64,000 nt of DNA from Eutreptiella sp. 'Long Island Sound 2002'. Its lineage: Eukaryota > Euglenozoa > Euglenophyceae > Eutreptiales > Eutreptiaceae. Location of the stretch: NCBI GenBank assembly GCA_964036045.1, contig OZ038381.1:112022922-112086921 (forward strand). Direction: 5' to 3'. The position numbers and the translations under genes were made by a program. Below the pieces are notes generated by a model. It saw nothing but the letters and a program-made list of their open reading frames with translations. It was not told the origin of the DNA and searched no databases. This document shows, piece after piece, positions 24,396 to 35,415 of the stretch. How positions within the stretch are numbered: the first letter of the stretch is position 1; the number at the start of each line of letters is the position of its first letter.

Positions 24396-25777
24396 CTGTT
24401 TTTTGAAAACAGAATATTACTCCTAAGAAAGTATCTTTCTTACCATTTGTGCCATTTTGTGCCTTTATTCCGACAGCCGAAAACAAAAAAAACTATAAAA
24501 AAATTAATAAATCTTATGATTTCAGTGGAAAATGATGTGCTTTCAGCGGCAATTGGCCAATAAATACATTTTGCGTTCCCCTTGTTTTTTGGATGAACAT
24601 GGTCTGCAGAAAAAATGATTGCAACATCATTTTCTGTTCTGCATTTTCATTGCATACCTGGAAAAATGATTTATTGATCGAGTTCTATGTGCGAGGCCTC
24701 GCGCAATCAGGACCAAGGATCATTAAAACGGATGCATGGCGGATTAAATATCAATGCAAAGCATACGCAACATGTGGTTCAAGGGCTGCCGCATGCGCGA
24801 GGCCTCGCGCATAACTTACTAAACCAAAAACGTCACCCGATTCATTTTTCTTTGCAAAGACGGCTTCAGGGTTGAGTGGTCTTACCACCCACCCCACGGT
24901 TTGATTTTTGATTTACACTGCCTGAAAAAAGAGGTATAGGTTGTGACTTTCAAGTTCTGGGACTGCATTGCAGTCCTCATTGCGCGAGGCCTCGCGCGAA
25001 AAAAAGGCCCAGAAAATATATTCTTTGTACCATTATGATGGGTTCTCATCTGATAGCGCTTGTGCACAACCTTCACTGAAGCAACGAGTACCTAAATTGT
25101 CGTTGAGTAATTGAGATTTACCAGAAGCTTGCCCCCCTCAGAGGCGGAAAAACTCTTTTTGGGCTTGGTGAGCCCCTGCGCTTGGCAGACTGCTAACCCC
25201 AGGGCACCTTCTCCCTCCAGGTATTGAACATCTTCTTGATAATTGGTGTGGTTTGCACTACATTGCATTTTACCTTCCGAAAAATCATTTTTTTTCCGCC
25301 CAAACAAACGCTCAAAAAAATGCCACGCATGGCAAATTTATATTTTCCTGGCACATTTTACTTTGATCTATAGTCAACAACGGAAGGATCAGTTTTTCTT
25401 CAGCGAAAGCTACAAGGAGGGTCCCTGTCCAGCTAAGGGTCATCTGTTGTGTGGACATGTTTCATGTGTTACCAGTGATACTCTTTTTTTTGCTTGACAC
25501 TCCCCATAACTTGTGGCAGATGTGCATCATGAGCAATGCTGAAGGATGCACCCAGTGCAACACCTCCAACGTATGTGCTCCTTTTGTTAGGAATGCAACA
25601 ACATTAGAAGTGATTTCTTGAGTCATCAATTAGATTTGCAAGGCTTGTTTAGAGCGCTGAATGTCCGCCCGCTCAAACATATTGTACAATGTGATCAAGT
25701 CAAGGGTGCCTGTAATGTCACTCCAGTGTAGGCGCCTGCTGGATTCCTCCATTCTACCATCATCACCTGGCTTTGGA
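24396..25777. other. AT-rich non-coding interval with palindromes
   Basis: No supported ORF. Contains three copies of a GCGCGAGGCCTCGCGC-type palindrome (listed separately) and short A/T runs. It may include the 3' flank of the LINE to the right, but I cannot see a poly(A)-like end that fixes the boundary. Confidence 0.45.
24691..24997. repeat. Three GC palindromes in AT-rich DNA
   Basis: The 12-bp palindromic core gcgaggcctcgc occurs at 24,691-24,702, and the full 16-bp palindrome GCGCGAGGCCTCGCGC at 24,795-24,810 and 24,982-24,997. All carry a central StuI-like AGGCCT and sit in otherwise AT-rich sequence. Confidence 0.85.
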
Positions 25778-25833
25778 GGGGCAATGGACTGCTCCTTGCG
25801 CGGGTCATCGCGCAAGGAACAGTCCATTGCCCC
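25778..25833. other. Long hairpin, 25-bp stem, 6-nt loop
   Basis: Left arm 25,778-25,802 and right arm 25,809-25,833 are complementary at 24 of 25 positions around the loop ggtcat. It lies about 75-130 bases downstream of the last LINE stop codon on the minus strand, so in the LINE transcript it would fall in the 3' UTR. It could be a 3' recognition structure or an independent palindromic insertion. Confidence 0.75.
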
Positions 25834-25907
25834 AGAGAAAGCATTTTTTGGACCCCTCAGGACCAAGAAAAGGCCAAAATTCCTTACATAAGAGTTCTTT
25901 TGGTGTT

Positions 25908-26590
25908 TCAAAAACGGCTTGATTTTCTGCAAGCCAAAGAATGGTTCTTGTGATGTCTTTTGAGGCCCTGTATTTTGGGCACTTTCTGTCCTTTTATACC
26001 ATGCAACTTGAGCCGCCTAAGGAAGAGGGCGTCTTGTAGGTGCTTGGAGAACCCCCCCGGCAGGTCCTGGTACGGGTGGGGGCCCTCTTGTGGCGGGCAC
26101 TCCAGAGTGCCATTCACGACACGGAGGGAGGCTACGAAGTCCTTGTCAGGTTGCGGGGGAGGGGGTTGGTGGTCGCCCTCCGCCGCAGTGAGCCATCGGT
26201 GAGCCCGGGCCGCCGCGCTTAGGGGCTCGCGGAGGAGTTGCTCCAGCCGATGGTTGCGAAGCTCCCATGCGAAGTCCCCCAGCCAGAGCATGTGGTGGAG
26301 AAAATCCTCCACAGAGGTCTCTCCCGGCGGGTCGTAGCGGGCTATGGCGCGGGGCTGCGCCTCCGCGTCCTCGGGCACCAGTCCGGAGCAGATGACTTCC
26401 ATCCATGTGGCGCCTGCGGAGCGCCACGAGGCCACCCACAGGGCTTTGTCCCCGGGTGGGAGGTGGCGGGCCGCCTTGTGTACCGCCTGGCAGTAGTGGG
26501 GCCAGAGGAGCCGTGAGTGGGCGCACCCCACTTCCATGTGCACCGGGGTCTCCTCCGGGCCGCCTCATAGGAGGCACGGTTGTGGGAGGA
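25908..26590 (-). pseudogene. LINE copy 1 C-terminal CCHC knuckle and tail
   Basis: The minus strand reads C-L-L-stop-G-G-P-E-E-T-P-V-H-M-E-V-G-C (about 26,540-26,590). This would be C-x2-C-x8-H-x4-C, the usual C-terminal LINE knuckle, if the TGA replaces the second Cys codon. A 211-residue tail follows (WPHYCQAVHKAARHLPPGDKALW...), ending at 25,908. Confidence 0.65.
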
Positions 26591-27823
26591 CGGCGACGCC
26601 GGAGCGCCGCTCCTTACGGACGCGGAGCCTGCGCTGCACCGGCGTGTGGCCGTCTCTGGCCCGCAGCGCCCGGCGGTTGGTGGCCGTCGCGGCGAGGTCC
26701 CGGGCGTGGACATAGGCTGTGGCGTGGGCCGCGCCCAAAGGTGTGTGTCCTCGGTGCGTCAGCGCATGGTCCGTCTGCGCCCGCTGCGCGACCTCGCCGA
26801 GCGCCCGCATCCTGGGGGGCCGTAGATCGAGGTGGCCGTCACGGCCGGCGACAATGAGTTGGGCGTGGCCAGGGTCCGGGGGCGTTGTCTGCAGGACGGT
26901 GTCCTGGGACGCCGCCCAGTCCGCCTTGTGCAGGAGGGCGTCACTGTGGTGCGAGGTGGCTCGGCGGTACCAGAACGGGTGCCCGGCGTGTCGCCCTCGC
27001 GCGCACAGGCCGTCCCGGAGCCACCTCAGGGGCATCTGGTTGACCACCTTCGCCGCGCCCGCGGGGACCCCCGTGGTCCGCTCACGATCTGCGTGTCGCA
27101 GGAGGTGGAGGATGACTTCGGTGTCCACCGTGTGGACCCATGGTCGGTGGGCATCGTATTGTAGGGGGAGGGAGGCGGCCACCCCCTCCCGGTCGGGCAC
27201 CGTGCCCGAGATGGCCACCGCCCACGTGCGGGTGAGGTCGGCGGCGAGAGCGACGCTGGGAGGCGTGTTTGCAGGGTCCGCCCCCTGACGCGTCGGAAGA
27301 GGTGTGGCCCCAGGCCTCTGGGATCCAGTAGTACCTGGTGGGGCTGAGCCACCCCGCGTTGAGGTCGGCGGAGTGCGAACGGACATCGGGGTGGCTGGGG
27401 GTCAGTTGGTCCACGCTCAGCGCCCCGGTGTCGCCGGGGCTGATCTCCAGGTGGTCGTGCAGCAGGATTTCCGCTCTGGCGATCGTGCTCCCCCAGGACT
27501 GAAGTGCCGTCACATGTTCCTTGAGCCACGCCGGGCCTCCGCGCTGGTGCACCACCAGGTGTCCCATGTCCTCAGGCTGGTCCTCCAGCGCGTGCACTGC
27601 CATGTGTGGGTCGTGCGGCGCCCCCGTAGCTACCAGCAGGGCGGTGCCACGGGGGAGTCCACGGGGTTTGGGCTGGCCTGCCCCCAACTGCACTATTACC
27701 CACTCGGCCTGGAGCTGCGCTTGCCCCGCCACTTGGGTGCATTAGTCGTCCGTGGTCACCAACCACAGCGGCGTCGGCGCGTGGGGCTGGGGGCGCAGGG
27801 GCTCGGGCCTTGCCACATCCGCG
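26565..27823 (-). pseudogene. LINE copy 1 RNase H domain
   Basis: Split over two frames (about 27,732-27,300 and 27,300-26,565). The second part reads AVAISGTV, HTVDTEVILHLLRHA and ATSHHSDALLHKADWAA, which match the middle and C-terminal acidic/His motifs of RNase H1-type domains. The first acidic residue lies in the frameshifted part and is not certain. The domain should remove template RNA. Confidence 0.6.
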
Positions 27824-28980
27824 TTAGGCTCTAGGTGCTCGCTTTCCGCGAGTACGTCGTGGAGGATGTACATGAGGGCTGCCGGCGGGTGGTACGACGC
27901 CCCCCGCTCGGGGGGGGGATAGGCCGCCCTGGCGGCAGTAGCCCCCGACCCGGAGGTGCAGGCCGTCCGGGGTCAACCGTGGGCCGGTGTGGGCGTCCCG
28001 CTTAGCCATCCTGGGGTGGACGAGTCTCAGGCGGGGGTCCCGTGTGCCGGTGGTGTGGAAGAGGTGGACCAAGGCGTCGCGCCACCCGGGGTGGTTGGTG
28101 GGCTCCTGCTCGCGGCAGCAATAGTGGAGGCGTTCATCGGCGCATTGGTTGAGGCATTCCCGCACTGCCGTCGGCCACGGGTCGTCGTTGTCAGGGAAGG
28201 GGTGGCGTGGCCCGTGGTGCCCATGCCACAGCGTTGTGTGCGGCACCGTCAGGCGGCACAAGTCGCGGTGTCGCAGCTTGGCGGTGCGTAGCGTGACGAT
28301 GTTGCCCAGCGGGGACTGTAGTTTGACGTGGGCCGCCCTGGGGCACGCGATGGGGTTGTACAGCCCCACTCCCAGGGTGGCCAGGGCCCGGGGTATGCGG
28401 TGGACCCAGTCACCCCCCGCTAGAGTTGCGAACTCCGGGACGGGGTAGTGCACCTCGGGACATATTCCGTGCGCGCCGGCTATTTCCCAGAACATCTTGG
28501 TGACCTCGGCGCGCACGGAGGTTGAGCGGTGGTGGACAAGTGTACCCACGAGGGCCACCACTGCCTGCTGGCACCGCGTTGGCACCCGTGTGAGCCCCAG
28601 GGTCCGGTCATCCTGCAGGCTGTCCCGCAAGGCGTCAAAGGCGTACCGCGCCCTGTCCTTCGCGACCTGGACAATGATGTGGTCCAGGTGGCGCGCAGTG
28701 TCGGAGTCGTTGGCGATGAAAGGGGCGACGTACTGTGTCACCCCCCCGAGGATCGCCAGGATGACGTCCTGCACCACTTTCGGCGGCGCGAGGGTGTTGA
28801 GGCACCAGTGGTGCACCGCCGCCAGGCGTAGCCGGTGCTTGCGCTGCAGGGAGAACTCCCCGTCCGGCTGCAGCTGGAGTCCCAGGTAGGGGACGGAGTC
28901 CGCTGCTGGTACCCAGTGCCATGGGTTTTCCAGGTGGGGGCAGAGGCGCAGCTGCAGGCCCGGGACGCCCTCCGTGGTGG
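27824..28980 (-). pseudogene. LINE copy 1 post-RT region
   Basis: Continues from the RT thumb (VPYLGLQLQPDG is the usual YLG motif after the catalytic box), through a helical stretch (APPKVVQDVILAILGGVTQYV), to a long segment without named motifs. This is the region between RT and RNase H in RNase H-bearing LINEs. The same frame upstream of 28,980 is a Pro/Arg/Ala-rich shadow of the RT and is not coding. Confidence 0.65.
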
Positions 28981-29811
28981 TCATGGCATACTTGCGGGGT
29001 TGAGCTCCATGCCCATCATCCCCAGGTACGCGGCCACCGCCTCCACGCCCTCGACAAAGTGCTGCAGCGTGTGGGCCACTACCAGCAGGTCGTCGATGTA
29101 GGCCTGGATGAGGCCTTGCTCGGCCCCTCCCGGCGGGCGCAGGCGGTGCCCCTGCGCCCTGAGCAGGGGCTCCAGGAGGAGCGCGTACAGCAGGGGGCTC
29201 TCGGGGTTGCCCCGCCAGACGCTGCGCAGCATGTGGACGGGCTGCGCTAGCCCGTGTGCGGTGACGATGCGCAGCCTGGCGCACGTGTGGAGGAAGAGCA
29301 GGAGGTCGATGGTCTCCGGCGGCACAGAGAGGTGGCGCAGGATGAGGTGGAGGGCGCCGTGCAGGGCGGTGTCGAAGGCCTTGCGGGCGTCGAAGGAGAA
29401 ATCGTAGTTGGGCCTTCCCCGCTGGAGCTGCCGCTGCGCCATGAACAGTGGGGGGCCTGTGTTGGAGCCAGGGAGGGCCCCTTGCTGCCAGTCGCTGACC
29501 ACTCCGTGCCGTGTGAGCACCTCCGTGATGCGCTGGGTGAGGGGGCCCGTGAGCAGCTTCATGTCCAGCTGGCCCAGGGCTATGGGCCTGTAGTCGTCCA
29601 GTCTGGCGGAGCCCGGTACCTTGGGGCTGAGCCAGGCGTGCGCGTCCCTCCAGTGCATCGGCGGCGGGGCGCCGCGGAGGATGGCCCGGTAGGAGTGGTC
29701 CAGGAGCCACTGGACGGGTGCCGGGAGGGCCTTGATGAAACGGGCCTTCACGTGGTTGGGACCTGGGGCCTTGCCATCGGCCTTGTCCAGGGCGGACTGC
29801 AGGTCCTGCAT
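28981..29811 (-). pseudogene. LINE copy 1 reverse transcriptase
   Basis: RT core with KAPGPNHVKARFIKAL, DDYRPIALGQLDMKLLTGPL, the motif A region FSFDARKAFD, the motif B region WRGNPESPLLYALLLEP, and the catalytic YIDD at 29,089-29,100 (AYIDDLLVVAHT). Catalytic aspartates are present. The C-terminal continuation is in another frame, so a frameshift lies near 28,985. Confidence 0.87.
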
Positions 29812-30490
29812 GGAGTACTGCTGGACCTGTGTCCTGGCCCGCCAGGGACCCGGGGGACATGGCAGCCGAGGACTGCCTGGAAGCCTGGGAGGTCCACCGG
29901 GCGTTTGTCAAACAGTTTCCGCCAGAAGGCGCGAACTGCGAACATCACGTCGTGGGCTCCGTGTGGAGCGTTTGGGTGTTCGGGACCCGCACGTTCCAGA
30001 GGCCTGACGGGCCCCGGGCCTCTACCTCTATGGCTCCCCGCACGGCTTTCCATCGCTGGGCGATGTCGGGGGCGTGGCGGCGCCAGAAGTCCTTGATGGT
30101 GCGCTTGCGGTCTGCCGCCAGGAGTGCGCGGAGTTGGCAAACGTCCTCCTCGAGGGCGGCTGCTTGCTTCTCGGGCTCCTCCTGTAGCTGGCCCGGTGTG
30201 GTTGGGCGGAACCCGGGAGATGCACCCCGCAGCTCCTCCGCGAGCCGGAGCGCCGCCTCGGACTGGATGCCATGCCGTGCCGCGTCCGCCTGGTACGCCG
30301 CCGGCGCGCACGCTGCCAGGCTGTCATAGCGGAGGACCGCCGCCTGGAGCCGCTTTCCGCTCTTCGGGGGGTCCCCTTCTGCCGGGTCCGTCCCCGCCTG
30401 GGACAGCTGCCGGCGTCCCACCACACGCGCTAGGGCGTCATGCGCCGCATGGAGGTGTTCCAACACCTTGTCCACCGCGGCCGCGGGCAT
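29812..30490 (-). pseudogene. LINE copy 1 spacer between endonuclease and RT
   Basis: A helical, charged segment (AADRKRTIKDFWRRHAPDIAQRW near its end) typical in position and style of the region between EN and RT in LINE ORF2 proteins. Broken by frameshifts relative to both neighbours. No independent function. Confidence 0.6.
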
Positions 30491-30604
30491 GGACCCGTAA
30501 GCCTGCTGCTCTGCGGGACCCAGCCAGGGCGCCAGGGAGGGTTCATCCTGCGCGGCGGTGACCGCTGCCCACAGGCAGTGTTGGACGGGCGCGGTCTCGG
30601 CGTC

Positions 30605-31294
30605 CTACGGGGGGGGGCGGCCCTCCGTATGACTGTAGGGGGTGGGCACCGCCGCGCGCCCCGCTGCGCTGAGGAGGCCCGGCAGGGCCAGGCAGACCGG
30701 GAGGTGGTCCGAGCTGATCACCTGGGGGTGTGCCATGCCGCGAGCCCAGACGCTTTCCCGCAGGGACCACGGCAGGAGGGGCTCGTTGACCTGGATGGTG
30801 TCCACCCTGTGCCAGGACGGGTGGAGCGTGGGGGTCATGTCCTCCTCGCCGCCTGCCGTGGCCCTCCGGAAACCGCAGGCCTCCCAGCCCGCGCGGAAGT
30901 GCTCCGTGGCCGGGTTGGTGGTGGCATCCATGTAGATGTTGGTGTCGCCGGCGATGACCACCGGGTGTCTCCCACCGAGGCTGCGTGCCGTGGCATCCAT
31001 TTGTATGTCGGCCCAGAACGCCCCCCGTCCCGCCCACGGGGAGCAGCCTGCTTGCGGCCCGTGGACGTTGATGAGGGTGAGGCCTCCCCCGTCCATGCGG
31101 ATCTCCAGGGCCGCAGCCTTCCCGGGGACGATTTTCCCGTGAAACTGAGCACCTCGTGCTCCGCCACGTACTTGCTGCTGACCGCGGTAAGGGAGGCCCC
31201 CCCCTCTCGAGGTGGAAGTGGCTCCCGTCTCTGCCAGCCGGCTGCTGAAGAAGGGGGTGTACCCCTTGTCCCGGAGCGCCGCGGCCACGTGCAT
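30605..31294 (-). pseudogene. LINE copy 1 AP-type endonuclease
   Basis: Endonuclease/exonuclease/phosphatase fold that nicks target DNA for priming. Motifs: LTLINVHGPQ, VVIAGDTNIYMD (about 30,926-30,960, the GDxN box) and SSDHLPV (about 30,697-30,718, the catalytic SDH box). The open segment is 229 residues, close to the usual size. The upstream join to ORF1 and downstream join to the spacer change frame. Confidence 0.82.
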
Positions 31295-31408
31295 CTCCTG
31301 CGCCCGGGTGGGCCAGGGTGGGCCAGGTGGGCCAGGGGGGCCAGCCCCGCGGGGATGGACCCTGGTTGGGCCGCAGCGCCGGTCCCTGGGGCGGCTCCGG
31401 GTGCCTCC

Positions 31409-32792
31409 TCATCGCCGTCTGCGTGGTCGGCCGCCTGGGGCGCGGGGCGCCGGGCATACGGGGCGTGCCATGGGGACCTCCGTGCCCTCCCTTGCAAGAT
31501 GTTGGAGGCCGCCTCCTTGTCGTCCACCGGGGCTGCAGCGTGCACCGCGTGCCACGCCAGGTGTTCCAGCATTGCCGCGCTTGTGTAGTACTTGTCTGCA
31601 CACAGGGGGCATTCCGTTGGTTCCGTGGCCCCTCGCGCCGGGAGGGAGCGGCACCGACTTCCAGATGGCGCCCTCTGTCGCTGGTTCGAAGGGCAGGTTG
31701 GCCAGTGGAACCGTGTGTGGCGCCAGCGCGCGGCCCGGGGCCGCCGCATCGAGGGCTCGTGTCGCGGGCGCGGGTCCGAGACTCAGGATGGCATCGCGCT
31801 GCGCGTCAGCTTGCAGCCACGTTTGCCAGTGCGTGGAGCCAGTTTGGCGGTCAGGTTTGCCCCTCCATCGCAGGTCGTGGAAGGCTTGTAGCCAGTGGTA
31901 CACTGTGGTTGGGATCGCCTGCTGGAGCTCTAGGTCAGCGGGGTGCGCCGCTGCCGGCCACACCCCCGGCCTCGCTGCCCGGGCGTTGTCCTTCAGCCTG
32001 ACCTGGAGCAGGAGGGCGTGGTGTTCGCCCTCCCGTAGCGCCTTGACGATCATGCGGGTACAGTCTGCCACGCGGACCACGGCTTCGGGCCTCGGCAGGC
32101 GCTCAGGGTCGCAGACGACGATGTGCGCGTCCGCCAGGCTGAACATGCAGACCACCCACTGTGGGTTCTGCTGTCCCCGTTGGGCCACTGCCAGGGTAGC
32201 CGCCGGGCGGGCGTGCATGATTGGCCCCGCGTGGAGGTTCGGGACGTCCGTGGCCCTGATGGCGTCTCCCTACCACGCGGCCCGTAGATGCTCCTCCTGG
32301 TCGGGGCTCCACACCAGTGCGGGGGGGTTGACCCACCCTGGTTCCTGCCTCTTGTTGGGGGCGTTGACAGTGTGTAGCAGGAATGCCAGCGGCCAGGAAT
32401 CCGCAGACATATAGTAGGCCTGGGTGGGCCCCTGCTGCCAATCAACCTGGGGCAGCGGCGGGAATGCCCCTTGCCTGGCGGTGCTGTGCCAGACGGTCAA
32501 GCGGCCCCGAGCCAGGACGTGCGACCGGTACCTTCCGGCGTGGCCGTGCAGGATGACCTGGTAGCCTGCCGTCTGCAGCACCAGTGCCTCCCCCTGCTAA
32601 GGCCCAGGAGGGGGTGTGCCGTCGCCCGCATCCCAGACCCGGGTGCTCCCGCGGAGAGTGGCGTGCCACGGGTGGGGTGCATCACGCTGCGGCTCTTGCA
32701 TGCTTCCCGCAATCTGCGCCAGGCCGTGGTGGTGGACGAAGCTCTCCCCGCCGTCCGCCAGCAGCGCCGCCGCGACGACGTATACCTGCTCC
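31409..32792 (-). pseudogene. LINE copy 1 ORF1-like region with C2H2 zinc finger
   Basis: Reads in minus frames from 32,792 to about 31,409. It corresponds residue by residue to the 55.3-56.1 kb and 38.0-38.6 kb fragments. An in-frame TAG at about 32,270-32,272 replaces the CAG seen in copy 2, and a frameshift near 31,640 separates the main part from a finger C-x2-C-x12-H-x4-H (CPLCADKYYTS...LAWHAVH, about 31,545-31,615). The finger is a plausible nucleic-acid-binding module just ahead of the endonuclease. Confidence 0.7.
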
Positions 32793-34407
32793 CCGGAAGC
32801 GCCACACCCAGGCAAGAGGCGCCCCCCCCCGGGCACCCTCCTGCCGCCCCCAAAAAGTGCAAAGGCAGCTCGCAGGAGCGCGCGCTGAGGGGCTGGTGAC
32901 GGGTCCCCACGCCCGCACCCCCCCGCTCCCACAGCCAGTGGGTAGTGGGCCCCGGCAGCTCGCCCATAGGGCAGGCAGTCGGGGGTGGGAGAGCGCCCGA
33001 CCCCGGAAGCCCCACACCCAGGCAGGAGGCGCCCCCCCCCGGGCGCCCTCGTGCCGCCCCCACAACGCACAAAGCCAGCTCGAAAGAGCGCGCGCTGTGC
33101 GGTTGGTGACGGGTCCTCACGCCGGCACCCCCCCGCACCCACAGCCAGTGGGTAGTGGGCCCCGGCAGCCCGCCCAGAGGGCAGGCAGTCGGGGTTGGGA
33201 GAGCGCCCGACTCCGGACCCCCCACACCCAGGCAAGAGGCGCCCCCCTGGGCACCCTCATGCCGCCCCCACAGCGCGCAAAACCAGCTCGCAAGAGCGCG
33301 CGCTGTGGGGTTGGTGACGGGTCCCCACCCCCGCACCCCCCGCACCCGCAGCCAGTGGGTAGTGGGCCCCGGCAGCCCGCCCAGAGGGCGGGCAGTCGGG
33401 GCTGGGAGAGCCCCCGACACCGGACGCCCCACACCCAGGCAGGAGCCCCCCCCCCCCCCCCCGGGCGCCCTCGTGCCGCCCCCATAGGGCGCAAAGCCAG
33501 CTCGAAAGAGCGCGCGCTGTGGGGTTGGTGACGGGTCCCCACGCCCGCACCCCCCCGCACCAAGAGCCAGTGGGTAGTGGGCCCCCGCAGCCCGGCCAGA
33601 GGGCGGGCAGTCGGGGTTGGGAGAGCGCCCGACACCGGACGCCCCACACCCAGGCAAGAGGCGCCCCCCCCAGGCAACCTCATGCCGCCCCCACAGCGCG
33701 CAAAGCCAGCTCGCAAGAGCGCGCGCTGTGGGGTTGGTGACGAGTTTCCACGCCCGTACCCCCCCCGCACCCACGGCCAGTGGGTAGTGGGCCCCGGCAG
33801 CCCGCCCAGAGGGCGGGCAGTCGGGGGTGGGAGTACGCCCGACCCCGGACGCCCCACACCCAGGCAGGAGGCGCCCATCCCGGGCGCCGTCGTGCCGCCC
33901 CCACAGCGCGCAAAGCCAGCTCGCAATGGCGCGCGCTGTGGGGTCGGTGACGGGTCCCCACGCCCGCACCCCCCCGCACCCACAGCCAGTGGGTAGTGGG
34001 CCCCGGCAGCCCGCCCAGAGGGCGGGCAGTCGGGGCTGGGAGAGCGCCCGACCCCGGACGCCCCACACCCAGGCAAGAGGCGCCCCCTCGGGCACCCTCA
34101 TGCCGCCCTCCTCAGCGCGCAAAGCCAGCTCGCAAGAGCGCGCGCTGTGGGGTTGGTGACGGGTCCCCGCACCCGCAACCCCCCCAACCACAGCCACTGG
34201 ATAGTGGGCCCCGGCAGCCCGCCCAGAGGGCAGGCAGTCGGGGTTGGGAGAGCGCCCGACCCCAGACGCCCCACACCCAGGCAATAGGCGCCCCCCCCGG
34301 GCACCCTCATGCCGCCCCCACAGCGCGCAAAGCCAGCTCGCAAGAGCGCGCGCTGTGGGGCTGGTGACGGGTCCCCACGCCCGCACCCCCCCGCACCCAC
34401 AGCCAGT
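32793..34407. repeat. 209-bp satellite, array A
   Basis: About 7.7 tandem units of a very GC-rich ~209-bp repeat with landmarks gccagtgggtagtgggcccc, ccacacccaggcaagaggcg and cagctcgcaagagcgcgcgc. Because 209 is not divisible by three, open frames continue from unit to unit in rotating frames on both strands; these are not genes. The left edge abuts the truncated LINE. Confidence 0.93.
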
Positions 34408-35415
34408 AGATTCGGGCCACCTCGCCCCCCTGTCGCCATCCTGTCGCCTCCCTGTCGCCTCCCTGTCGCTGTCTCGGCACTTTTGGTCCCCTGTCGCTCC
34501 CCTGGCGCTTGCCTGTCGCTTCCCTGTCGCTGTCCTGCCGCTCCCCTGTCGCTCCCCTGTCGCTTTCCTGCCGCCCTCCTGTCGCTAGCCTGTCGCTTCC
34601 TGTCGCTTCCTGTCGTTTCCTGTCGCCATGCTACTTTTTGCCTGGCGCCTTCCTGTCGCTCTCTTGTCGCTCTCCTGTCGTTCCCTCCTGTCGCTATCCT
34701 GTCGCTATTTCCTGTTGCCTCCCTGTCGCCCTCCTGTCGCTTGCCTGTCGTCTTCCTGCCGCCTCCCTGTCGCCTCCCTGTCGCCTCCCTGTCGCCTCCC
34801 TGTCGCCCAACGTGGTAACCTGTCGCTCTCCTGTCGCTTGCCTGACGCTTGCCTGTCGCTTGCCTGACGTCTTCCTGCCGCCTCCCTGTCGCCTCCCTGT
34901 CGCCTCCCTGTCGCCCAATGTGTTACCCTATCGATGGAAAGCCATAGATACCTCAAACAGGCAGTTCGATAGTACTAAAAATGTTCTTTATTGATGCCAA
35001 ATTGTGAGATCTCGCCTTAGCAAACCTCCCCAAAGGTGTGCAAAGCAATGATGCAAATCGTAGATCGATGGTTCAATCATTTGCATTGTTTGGCAATCCT
35101 AAATTCCTAACACTCTTGGTGATCTACTATGCACATTTGCATGGCCGCTCAGCTGTAGGCTCGCAACCATTTTGCAAATCAAACTGAATCTGACAATTAT
35201 GTAGTACACACGCCGCCAAGAAGAAGTAGGTCAACTCATTATATTCGTGTATTCCTGTCGCCTGCCTGTCGCTTCCTGTCGCTTCCCTGCCGCTTTCCTG
35301 CCGCTGGCCTGTCGTCTTCCTGTCGCCACCCTGTCGTCTTCCTGTCGCCACCCTGTCGCCCTCCTGTCGCTCCCTGCCGCATTTCACCGTCGCCTGCCTC
35401 GCGTGGCCCGAATCT
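34408..35415. mobile_element. Non-autonomous TIR element carrying CCTGTCGC arrays
   Basis: A 1,008-bp insert inside a satellite unit. It has perfect 13-bp terminal inverted repeats, AGATTCGGGCCAC at 34,408-34,420 and its reverse complement at 35,403-35,415. It is flanked by a 3-bp AGT duplication (34,405-07 and 35,416-18). Removing it and one AGT restores the satellite sequence. The inside is two blocks of imperfect 10-11-bp CCTGTCGC repeats (about 34,427-34,920 and 35,255-35,395) around an AT-rich core without a meaningful ORF. Confidence 0.8.

Larger units (their letters stand above)
25908..32792 (-). mobile_element. LINE copy 1 (APE endonuclease, RT, RNase H, CCHC)
   Basis: Minus-strand non-LTR retrotransposon. 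Order in transcription sense: ORF1-like region with a C2H2 finger, AP-type endonuclease, spacer, reverse transcriptase, long C-terminal region, RNase H, CCHC knuckle, end near 25,908. RNase H plus APE places it near the I/Tad-like group of LINEs; this is a family-level inference. Several frameshifts and stops show decay. At 32,792 LINE sequence shared with copy 2 stops abruptly and the 209-bp satellite begins. Copy 1 is therefore 5'-truncated, as expected of target-primed reverse transcription. Confidence 0.85.

Noticed and set aside
32597-34386. 629-residue minus-strand ORF and many similar ORFs across the 209-bp arrays
   Set aside because: They are tandem translations of satellite units in rotating frames on both strands, with no independent coding evidence.
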